Below are positions 17,446 through 24,508 of a stretch of DNA of 52,201 nucleotides, piece by piece. A program made the translations under genes and the position numbers. Source of the DNA: Micromonospora orduensis. GTDB lineage: Bacteria; Actinomycetota; Actinomycetes; Mycobacteriales; Micromonosporaceae. The notes below the pieces were generated by a model. The model ran no database searches. It was given only the letters and a program-made list of their open reading frames with translations, and was not told the DNA's origin. Positions within the stretch are counted from its first letter, which is position 1. Each line of letters opens with the position of its first letter. The stretch covers positions 1-52,201 of the forward strand of contig NZ_VDFY01000218.1 in the NCBI RefSeq assembly GCF_006228125.1. Reading direction: 5' to 3'.

Positions 17446-18141
17446 ATGTCCCAGGTCCTGCTGATCGAAGATCACCAGACGGTGCGTGACGGATTGCAGC
17501 TGGCGCTGACCCGTCAGGGCCACACGGTCGACGCCGTCGCCACCGGTGAGCAGGGGCTGGAACGGGTGCGCGGGGGCTCCGCCGACGTCGTGGTGCTCGA
17601 CCTGATGCTGCCCGGGATGGACGGGTTCGAGGTCTGCCGTCGGATCCGCCAGCTCGGCGACCTGCCGATCATCATGCTGACCGCCCGCAACGACGACATG
17701 GACGTGGTCGCGGGCCTGGAGGCGGGGGCCGACGACTACGTGGTCAAGCCGGTGCAGGCGCGCGTCCTGGAGGCGCGCATCCGCGCGGTGCTGCGCCGGA
17801 CCGCCGGCGAGTCGCGCCGCGGCGCCGGCGACCGGTCCGGGCCGGAGCAGCACGGCGGCCTGCGCATCGACCGTGCCGCGCTGGTGGTCAGCAAGGACGG
17901 GGTGCCGGTCGGCCTCGCCCCGACTGAGCTGCGCCTGCTTCTCGAACTCTCGCACACGCCCGGGCAGGTGCTGAGCCGCCAGCAGTTGCTGGAGGCCGTG
18001 TGGGAGCACGGGTACCTCGGCGACTCGCGGCTCGTTGACGCCTGCGTGCAGCGGGTCCGCGCCAAGATCGAGGACGACTCGTCCACGCCGGTGTACATCC
18101 AGACCGTCCGCGGCTTCGGGTACCGGTTCGGGCCGCTGTGA
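17446..18141 (+). CDS. OmpR/PhoB-family response regulator
   Basis: 231 residues. Receiver domain with E8-D9, phospho-acceptor Asp52 (VVVLDLMLPGMDG), the LTARND switch Thr and the DDYVVKP Lys. C-terminal winged helix (about 140-231: LAPTELRLLLELSHTPGQVL, VDACVQRVRAKI, VRGFGYRFG). No Shine-Dalgarno is seen. GATACT ends 7 bp before the ATG, so a leaderless message is possible. Its stop overlaps the kinase GTG (GTGA), so the two are made together. The relationship to VanR-type regulators is plausible from context but not shown. Confidence 0.93.
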   Translation: MSQVLLIEDHQTVRDGLQLALTRQGHTVDAVATGEQGLERVRGGSADVVVLDLMLPGMDGFEVCRRIRQLGDLPIIMLTARNDDMDVVAGLEAGADDYVVKPVQARVLEARIRAVLRRTAGESRRGAGDRSGPEQHGGLRIDRAALVVSKDGVPVGLAPTELRLLLELSHTPGQVLSRQQLLEAVWEHGYLGDSRLVDACVQRVRAKIEDDSSTPVYIQTVRGFGYRFGPL

Positions 18142-19598
18142 CACCGCGGCGCTGGGCCGACGCGCGCGCGTTCGGCCTGCGGGTCCGGCTGCTGCTGGCC
18201 TTCGTCCTGCTGGGCGTCACCACCACGGCCGTAGTGGCCAGCGGCAGCTACTTCCAGGCCCGGACAGTCATCCTCCAACAGGCGCAGGACGCCGCGGTGA
18301 TGTCGCTGACCGACCAACTCGCCCAGCTCTACCCACTGCGTCAACTTCCGCCCACCCAGGAGGATCTCGACACGCTGGCCCAGCGCCTCTCCGATCGGGA
18401 GGGGTACGCGGTGGTCGTGTGCCGGGACATGCGGGCGCAGGGTTCCGAAGCGCCCGACCTGCTCACCCCGCAGCTGCGCCAGGCGGTCCGGGACGGTGTC
18501 GTGGCCTGGCAACGCGTCTCGGTCGACGGGGAACCGGTGCTGCTCATCGGCACCCAGCTGGAGCTGGACCGACCCGACGGCGCGTCCCTGCCGTCCGGCC
18601 TGGAGGTCTACTCGGTGCGCAGCCTCGCCCCCGAGCAGCAGAGCATCGACCGGCTCGCCACGCTGGCCTGGCTGACCGGCGGGCTCTCCCTCGTGCTCGC
18701 CGTCCTGTTGGCCCTGCTGGCGGCCCAGGGCGTGCTGCGCCCGGTACGCGAACTGGGCCGGGCGGCGCGCAGTCTGGGCGAGGGCCGGCTGACGACGCGG
18801 CTGTCGGTGCGGGGAGCCGACGAGCTGGCCGACGTGGCGCGGACCTTCAACAACACAGCGGCGACCCTGGAACGGCAGGTCGGCGAGCTGCGCCGGATGG
18901 AGGCCGACGCGCGCCGTTTCGTGGCCGACGTGTCGCACGAGCTCCGTACGCCGCTGGCCGCGATGACGGCGGTCACCGACGTGCTGGACGAGGAGGCCGA
19001 CCGGCTGCCCGGGGACGCCGGTCGGGCCGCGCGACTGGTCAGCCAGGAGACGCAGAGCCTCACCCAGCTGGTCAACGACCTCATCGAGGTCAGCAGGTTC
19101 GACTCGGGCACGGCCCGGCTCGCTCTCGACGACGTCGACGTGGCCGCCGCGGTGACCGCGACCCTGCGGCTGCGCGGCTGGACCGACCGGGTCCGCGTGG
19201 ACCTGCCGCCCGGGGTCGTCGCCCGCCTCGATCCCCGCCGACTGGACGTCATCGTCGCCAACCTGGTGGGCAACGCCTTCCGGCACGGCGCCGAGCCGGT
19301 GTCCCTGCGCCTGCGCGTGGAGCCGGACTGGCTCACCATCGAGGTCGCCGACGAGGGGCCGGGTCTGCGACCGGAGGTGCTGGCGCACGTCTTCGACCGC
19401 TTCTACAAGGCCGACACCGCGCGAACCCGGTCCGAGGGCAGCGGCCTGGGACTCGCCATCGCCTGGGAGAACGCGCGACTGCACCGCGCCCCCGGGCAGC
19501 AGGGCAGCCTCACCGCCGGCAACGCCCCGAACGGCGGTGCGGTGTTCACCCTCCGGCTGCCCCGGGTGGCGGCGGACGACGCCGGGCAGGCCCGATGA
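18138..19598 (+). CDS. Membrane sensor histidine kinase
   Basis: 486 residues, GTG start. One membrane helix near 18-40, an extracellular sensor region of about 130 residues, a second helix near 175-200, HAMP, then a dimerisation domain with phospho-His267 (FVADVSHELRTPLAAM). The ATPase domain shows NLVGNAFRHG, VADEGPGL, FDRFYKAD and GSGLGLAIAWENARLH. It would phosphorylate the preceding regulator. The stop overlaps the next ATG (ATGA), so the downstream lipoprotein could take part in sensing. Confidence 0.92.
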   Translation: MTPRRWADARAFGLRVRLLLAFVLLGVTTTAVVASGSYFQARTVILQQAQDAAVMSLTDQLAQLYPLRQLPPTQEDLDTLAQRLSDREGYAVVVCRDMRAQGSEAPDLLTPQLRQAVRDGVVAWQRVSVDGEPVLLIGTQLELDRPDGASLPSGLEVYSVRSLAPEQQSIDRLATLAWLTGGLSLVLAVLLALLAAQGVLRPVRELGRAARSLGEGRLTTRLSVRGADELADVARTFNNTAATLERQVGELRRMEADARRFVADVSHELRTPLAAMTAVTDVLDEEADRLPGDAGRAARLVSQETQSLTQLVNDLIEVSRFDSGTARLALDDVDVAAAVTATLRLRGWTDRVRVDLPPGVVARLDPRRLDVIVANLVGNAFRHGAEPVSLRLRVEPDWLTIEVADEGPGLRPEVLAHVFDRFYKADTARTRSEGSGLGLAIAWENARLHRAPGQQGSLTAGNAPNGGAVFTLRLPRVAADDAGQAR

Positions 19599-20140
19599 GC
19601 GTACGACGGGTGCTGGTCCGCCCGCTGCTCACCGGCGGGCTCCTGCTCACGCTGCTGGTGGCGGGCTGCGGCGTACGGCCCAGCGAGGTCATCACCGGCC
19701 GGCCCGCGCAGTCCGGCGCGTCGCAGGGGATCCGGCTGTACCTGCTGTGGCGCGGGCAGGTCGCGGTGGTCGTCCGTCCGACCAAGGTGAACCCATCGCC
19801 CTCGCCCGAGGCGTCGCTGGCCCTGCTGCTGGCCGGTCCGGAGGAGTACGAACGTCGCCAGGGGTTCACCAGCGAGGTGCCGGCGGGTCTGCGCGCGGTC
19901 CCCTCCGTCCCGCCGGCAGGCACCGCGCCTGGCTCCCCGCCAGCGGTGTCGGGCGGAGCGGGCGGCCTCACGGTGACGGTGACGGGGCCGGTGCGTCCGC
20001 TGTCGACCGACGCGGCAGACCAGATCATCTGCACGGTGGCCGACGCCGCCGCGCAGGCCGGTCAGGCGGAGTACTTCGTCCCGGTCACCATCGTCGGGTC
20101 CGACGGCGCCCGACCGGCCCTGCCCTGCTCGATCAGGTGA
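19595..20140 (+). CDS. Lipoprotein, GerMN/LpqB-like, coupled to the sensor kinase
   Basis: 181 residues. A lipoprotein signal ends in LVAGC with Cys25 as the predicted lipidation site. The rest resembles the GerMN-type domain seen in actinobacterial lipoproteins that follow two-component systems (YLLWRGQVAVVVRP, LALLLAGP, QIICTVADAA). The ATG overlaps the kinase stop. Its 3' end overlaps the convergent ligase gene by 8 bp. It probably modulates the kinase outside the membrane, as LpqB does for MtrB; that is analogy, not evidence. Confidence 0.78.
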   Translation: MSVRRVLVRPLLTGGLLLTLLVAGCGVRPSEVITGRPAQSGASQGIRLYLLWRGQVAVVVRPTKVNPSPSPEASLALLLAGPEEYERRQGFTSEVPAGLRAVPSVPPAGTAPGSPPAVSGGAGGLTVTVTGPVRPLSTDAADQIICTVADAAAQAGQAEYFVPVTIVGSDGARPALPCSIR

Positions 20141-21137
20141 CCGGGACGACCGCGCCGGGGCGGGCCCGGCCGTGGTCGGCCAACGCGCCGTCGACCAGTA
20201 TGTCGAGCAGGTCGGCGAACTCCAGTCCCGCCCGCTGCCAGATCTGCGGGTACTGGGACGCCGTGGTGAAGCCGGGGAAGGTGTTCACCTCGTTCACGAT
20301 GGGCTCGCGCCACCCGTGCTCGGGCAGGAAGAAGTCGACGCGCAGCAGGCCACGGCAGTCCAGGGCGTGGAAGGCGCGGATCGCCCGGTCCTGGAGCACC
20401 TCGGTCGTCGCCGCGTCGAGCGGGGCGGGGATCTGGAACACGGCCCCGCCGTCGTACTTCGCGTCGTAGTCGAAGAAGCCCGCCCCGCTCACCCGGATCT
20501 CCAGCGGCGGACCGGCCTGCACCCGGCCGTCCGCGTGTTGCAGGACGGCGACGTCGATCTCCCGCCCCCGCGCTCCCTGCTCGATCAGCACCTTCGGGTC
20601 GACCGCGCGGGCCTGCTCCAGCGCGGCGGGCAGGTCCGCCCAGTCGGTCACCCTGACCACGCCCAGGCTGGAACCGGCCCGCGCCGGCTTGACGAACACA
20701 GGCAGATCCAGCCGTCCCTGGTCGGACGCCGTCAGATCCTCGCCGGGGCGCAGGGTCACGCCGGGGCTGACCCGCAGGCCCTCCACGGCGAGCAGCCGCT
20801 TGGTGACACCCTTGTCCATGCCGGCCGCGCTGGCGAAGACCCCGTTGCCGACGTACGGCACGCCGAGCCATTCCAGCAGCGACGCGACAGTGCCGTCCTC
20901 GCCGTAGGGGCCGTGCAGGGCCGGGAACACCACGTCCTGGGCGCGCAGCACCCGCAGCGCATGGGGCAGCGGCGTCGCGCGGCCGTCGACGTGCCAGCCG
21001 CCGTCGCGGCCGATGAGCACCTCGGTGACCTGGTACCGGTCGCGGTCCAGCCCGGCGAGGATGCTCGCCGCCGACCGGCGGGACACCTCGTGCTCGCCGC
21101 TCTGCCCGCCGTACAGCAGTGCCAGTCGGGTTGTCAT
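20133..21137 (-). CDS. ddl: D-alanine--D-alanine (D-Ala-D-X) ligase
   Basis: 334 residues, an ATP-grasp enzyme. Visible motifs: GGQSGEHEVSRRSA, FPALHGPYGEDGTV, YVGNGVFASAAGMDK, VKPARAGSSLGV, FFDYDAKYDGG (omega loop with the Lys-Tyr pair typical of D-Ala or D-Ser ligases rather than D-lactate ligases), and NEVNTFPGFT. It joins two D-amino acids for peptidoglycan. The second substrate (D-Ala or D-Ser) cannot be settled by eye. The ATG overlaps the racemase stop. It is the last gene of the acyltransferase-racemase-ligase operon. Housekeeping ddl in actinobacteria usually sits elsewhere, so this may be an extra copy. Confidence 0.9.
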   Translation of the reverse strand: MTTRLALLYGGQSGEHEVSRRSAASILAGLDRDRYQVTEVLIGRDGGWHVDGRATPLPHALRVLRAQDVVFPALHGPYGEDGTVASLLEWLGVPYVGNGVFASAAGMDKGVTKRLLAVEGLRVSPGVTLRPGEDLTASDQGRLDLPVFVKPARAGSSLGVVRVTDWADLPAALEQARAVDPKVLIEQGARGREIDVAVLQHADGRVQAGPPLEIRVSGAGFFDYDAKYDGGAVFQIPAPLDAATTEVLQDRAIRAFHALDCRGLLRVDFFLPEHGWREPIVNEVNTFPGFTTASQYPQIWQRAGLEFADLLDILVDGALADHGRARPGAVVPVT

Positions 21138-22276
21138 GAACTCTCCGCCCCTTCGTGGTGGTGATCGCGGGCCACCCGGGCCCCGATGCCGGTCAAGATC
21201 TCGTGCGGGTTGGTGCCGGCCCACCGGGCCCACTCGCCGACCGTCGGTGGGGTCCGCTCACCGTCGGCGGGGCCGAACACCACGACCGGGTCGCCGATCG
21301 ACACGGGCAGGTCCCCGGCGTCGACGACGCACTGGTCCATGGCGACGCGCCCGACGACCGGGCACCGCCGACCGCCCAGCCACACCGCCGCGCGGCCCTC
21401 GGCGGCCCTGGTCAGCCCGTCGGCGTAGCCGACCGGCAGCAGCGCCAGCGTGGTCCGGCCGCACGTCACGTACTCCGGTCCGTAGGAGACGCCGGTGCCG
21501 GCCGGCACCCGCTTGACGTTGACCACTGTGGTCCGCAGCGTCATCGCGGCGCGCAGTCCGAACGCACCGGGACCGGTCGCGCCGAACGGGTCCACGCCGT
21601 AGAGGGCGAGCCCGATCCGGCAGAGGTCGTATCGGGTGGTCGGCGCCGACAGCGCGGCCGCCGAGTTGGCCAGGTGCACCAGTTCGGGGTCGAGGCCGGC
21701 GCCACGGGCGACCCGCAGCGCCTCCTCGAAGGTCGTCACCTGCCGGGCCAGGGCGGGACTGCCCGGCACGTCCGCGTCGGCCAGGTGGGACCACACGCCG
21801 CGTACCCGGACCGAGCCCTCCACCTCGTACTTGCGGGCCCAGCCGGCCAGCTCGGGCCAGTCGTCGCCGCCGGCCCCGTTGCGGGCCAGGCCGGTGTCGG
21901 CCTTGAGCTGCACCAGCGCGGGCGCGCCCAGCCGGTGCGCGGCCGCCGCGACCGCGTGCAGGTGGGTCGTCGTCGACACGCCGACGTCGACGCCGGCGGC
22001 GATCAACGAAGCGAAGTCGTCGTCGGGGCGGTGCAGCCAGCTCAGCGTGGGCGCCGTGATGCCCGCGTCGCGCAGCGCCAACGCCTCGGACGCCGAGGTC
22101 ACGCCCAGCCAGCCGGCGCCGGCACGCAGGGCCGCCCGGGCGACCGGGACCGCGCCGTGGCCGAATCCGTCGGCCTTCACCACCGCCATCAGGTCGGTGC
22201 CGGTGACCGCGGCGATGGTCCGCACGTTCCCGGCGATCGCGCCGAGGTCGACCGCGGCCCGCGCCAACGCGCTCAT
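21134..22276 (-). CDS. alr: Alanine (or serine) racemase, PLP-dependent
   Basis: 380 residues. PLP lysine at Lys34 in AVVKADGFGHG (Asp replaces the usual Asn of KANAYGHG), catalytic Tyr in GTGVSYGPEYV, CRIGLALYGVDP, and MDQCVVD near the C-terminus. It interconverts L- and D-alanine, or serine. The start overlaps the stop of the acyltransferase-like membrane gene (ATGA) and its stop overlaps the ligase start. In VanT serine racemases of VanC/E/G operons the same two parts, membrane acyltransferase-like then racemase, are fused in one protein in this order. Confidence 0.9.
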   Translation of the reverse strand: MSALARAAVDLGAIAGNVRTIAAVTGTDLMAVVKADGFGHGAVPVARAALRAGAGWLGVTSASEALALRDAGITAPTLSWLHRPDDDFASLIAAGVDVGVSTTTHLHAVAAAAHRLGAPALVQLKADTGLARNGAGGDDWPELAGWARKYEVEGSVRVRGVWSHLADADVPGSPALARQVTTFEEALRVARGAGLDPELVHLANSAAALSAPTTRYDLCRIGLALYGVDPFGATGPGAFGLRAAMTLRTTVVNVKRVPAGTGVSYGPEYVTCGRTTLALLPVGYADGLTRAAEGRAAVWLGGRRCPVVGRVAMDQCVVDAGDLPVSIGDPVVVFGPADGERTPPTVGEWARWAGTNPHEILTGIGARVARDHHHEGAESS

Positions 22277-23400
22277 CGGGCCGGCTCCAGCCGGCGAGTC
22301 CCGGGCAGGGCGAACAGCCAGCCCGCGCGTACCGCCAGCAGTCCCCGGTGCACGGCCAGACTCGTGCCGATCACGACCCCGGTCAGCACGACGGGGTAGC
22401 CGAGGACGATCAGGCCCTGGCCGACATCCCCCAGCCCGGAGACCGGCTCGTGCAGCAACCGGTGCAGCACCGCCAGGACGGGCATGTGGATGACGTAGAC
22501 GGGCAGCGTGACGCGGCCGAGCGTGGCGAGCCGACCGCTGAGGGTGGGCCACCGTTCCAGCCGCGCGGCGGCGGTGACACCGAACGCGACAGCCACGACG
22601 GACACCAGCGGCCACACGCCCCACCACTGTTGGGCGCCGGCCACCGCCATCACGGCGAGCGCGAGACCGTAGGCGCCCGAGGTCAGGACGAGCCGACGCC
22701 CGGTGGCGGTGGCCGCCCACCGTTCGATCTGCGGCCGCAGGTACAGGCCGGCGAGGAAGAAGACCAGGTTCTGGTACAGGCCCGCGCGGTTACCTGGCGT
22801 TTCCAGCAGGCCGGCGGCGGCGACCGCGGACAACACCCCGGCGGGTACGAGCACCAGCAGGCGGGGTGCCGTACGGGTCGCCTTCGCCAGGGTGAAGTAG
22901 AGCGCCAGGGCGTACAGGTACCAGAGGTTGGAGGGCGTGACGGTGAGCTGCTCCAGCAGGCCCAGGGCGGACGTGGCCCGGTCGGTCGGGAAGTCCGGCG
23001 CCACGGCGAGGACCACGGTGTGGATCAGCAGCCACAGCGCGTACAGGTAGAGGAAACCGGCGACCCGGCCGCGGGCGACGACCCGCCACGGCCGACGCAC
23101 GGCGTTCGCCGCGAAGACGCCGGAGATGGTGAAGAACAGCGGCATCCGCAGCGGCAGGAACTGCTCGCCCAACGCCCCCCACAGGCCGGGCACCGGCACG
23201 CCGACGTGCCAGTCAACCTGCAGGTAGTCCTTCACGACGACGTGCCACAGGACGACCAGGATGATGCAGACGCCCTTCGCGGCGTCTGCCCACTGGGCAC
23301 GTCGCGGCGCTCCGGCGGCCGGGCCGATCCCGGTGCGGCGGTGGGACCGGACTCTCGCCGCATCGGGCCGGTCGGCGGTGGCAGTCGTTCCTCGGATCAC
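22273..23400 (-). CDS. Acyltransferase-3-family membrane protein, VanT N-domain-like
   Basis: 375 residues from the GTG at 23400; the true start could differ. About ten membrane segments. The acyltransferase-3 pattern is visible: DAAKGVCIILVVLWHVVV (conserved His), LPLRMPLFFTISGVFAANAVRRPWR, LWYLYALALYF, FFLAGLYLRP and LPVYVIHMPVLAVLHR. Such proteins O-acylate envelope polymers or, as the N-part of VanT, are thought to help L-serine uptake. First gene of the operon with racemase and ligase. A TATCCT-like -10 lies near 23420. Confidence 0.82.
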   Translation of the reverse strand: MIRGTTATADRPDAARVRSHRRTGIGPAAGAPRRAQWADAAKGVCIILVVLWHVVVKDYLQVDWHVGVPVPGLWGALGEQFLPLRMPLFFTISGVFAANAVRRPWRVVARGRVAGFLYLYALWLLIHTVVLAVAPDFPTDRATSALGLLEQLTVTPSNLWYLYALALYFTLAKATRTAPRLLVLVPAGVLSAVAAAGLLETPGNRAGLYQNLVFFLAGLYLRPQIERWAATATGRRLVLTSGAYGLALAVMAVAGAQQWWGVWPLVSVVAVAFGVTAAARLERWPTLSGRLATLGRVTLPVYVIHMPVLAVLHRLLHEPVSGLGDVGQGLIVLGYPVVLTGVVIGTSLAVHRGLLAVRAGWLFALPGTRRLEPAR

Positions 23401-23549
23401 CCGACCGACGGTGTCAGCAGGATATCCGCGCGTGATCCACGAATTGTCATGAACAGGTAATGGCCGTCGCCGGGCGGCTCGGCGACGTTGTCCCGGCGGC
23501 GCGCGCCGCCGACGCGGTCTCACTAGGCTCGCGTACGGAGGTGCCGAAC

Positions 23550-24419
23550 ATGAAGCTCGGGCTGCACTACTGGAACTACTCGATCCCGGCCGATCCGGCT
23601 GCCATCGCGCCGACCCTCGCCGAGGCCGCCACCATCGCCGAACAGGCCGGGGTGGCGTCCTTCACGGTGATGGACCACTTCTTCCAGATGGAGGCGATGG
23701 CCCCGGCCGAGGAACCGATGTTGGAGGCGTACACGACGTTGGGTTTCGTTGCCGCCAGGACGCAGCGGATGACGCTGGGTGTGCTGGTCACCGGTGTGAT
23801 GTACCGCTATCCGGGGCTGCTCGCCAAGACCGCGACGACCCTCGACGTGCTCTCCGGTGGTCGGGCGCGGCTCGGCATCGGGGCGTCCTGGTACGAGCGG
23901 GAGCAGCGCGGTCTCGGTGTGCCAGTGGTGCCGGTGGCCGAGCGGTTCGAGCGGCTGGAGGAGACGTTGCGCATCTGCCGGCAGATGTGGAGCGACGACA
24001 ACGGGCCGTTCGAGGGGCGGCACTACCAGCTCACCGAGACGATCAACTCGCCGCAGCCGTTGAGCCGTCCGCACCCGCCCATCATGATCGGCGGCAGTGG
24101 CGAGAAGAAGACCCTGCTGCTGGTCGCCCGGTACGCCGACGCCTGCAACCTGTTCGGTACGGGCGCGCAGGGGGTGGCGCACAAGCTGGAGGTGCTGCGG
24201 GGGCACTGTGCCGCTGAGGGCCGCGACTACGACCGCATCGAGAAGACCGTGCTGGCGTCCCGGCCGCCGTTGGAAGATCTCGACGGGTTCCTCGCCGAGG
24301 TGGCCGACTACGCGGCGCTCGGGGTGAGCGAGGTCCAGGTCACGCCGGACCGGCACCCCGTGGAGTTCGCCCAGCGGCTCGGCGACGAGGTGCTGCCTCG
24401 GCTGGCCGCCATCGGCTGA
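23550..24419 (+). CDS. LLM-class F420-dependent oxidoreductase
   Basis: 289 residues, a luciferase-like TIM barrel. Evidence: MKLGLHYWNYS start, FTVMDHFFQM, LGVLVTGVMYRYPGLLAKTATTLDVLSGGRARLGIGASW, and HPPIMIGGSGEKKTLLLVARYADACNL, all standard for the actinobacterial F420 subgroup. The substrate is unknown. GGAGG lies 8 bp before the ATG; a longer frame exists upstream but lacks a site. Stands alone between the D-amino-acid operon and the catalase. Confidence 0.88.
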   Translation: MKLGLHYWNYSIPADPAAIAPTLAEAATIAEQAGVASFTVMDHFFQMEAMAPAEEPMLEAYTTLGFVAARTQRMTLGVLVTGVMYRYPGLLAKTATTLDVLSGGRARLGIGASWYEREQRGLGVPVVPVAERFERLEETLRICRQMWSDDNGPFEGRHYQLTETINSPQPLSRPHPPIMIGGSGEKKTLLLVARYADACNLFGTGAQGVAHKLEVLRGHCAAEGRDYDRIEKTVLASRPPLEDLDGFLAEVADYAALGVSEVQVTPDRHPVEFAQRLGDEVLPRLAAIG

Positions 24420-24455
24420 CGGCTGCCGGACCGGGCCGCAGGGTCGGCGCAGCAC

Positions 24456-24492
24456 CGAGGGCTGACCTCCCCGGGTGGGAGGTCAGCCCTCG
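24456..24492. terminator. Bidirectional terminator between LLM oxidoreductase and catalase
   Basis: Perfect 16-bp stem, arms 24456-24471 and 24477-24492, loop CGGGT. It lies between convergent genes and can serve both. Confidence 0.85.
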
Positions 24493-24508
24493 TCGACGTC
24501 CGACGGTG

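Noticed and set aside
18035..20140. 701-codon frame joining kinase-region sequence to the lipoprotein
   Set aside because: Its first ~520 codons are a shadow of the kinase; the lipoprotein signal and ATGA overlap set the start at 19595.
20133..23400. A complete vancomycin-resistance operon
   Set aside because: No VanH, VanX, VanY, VanXY or VanW-type gene is present, and the ligase lacks D-lactate-type motifs; only part of the VanC/G logic is seen.
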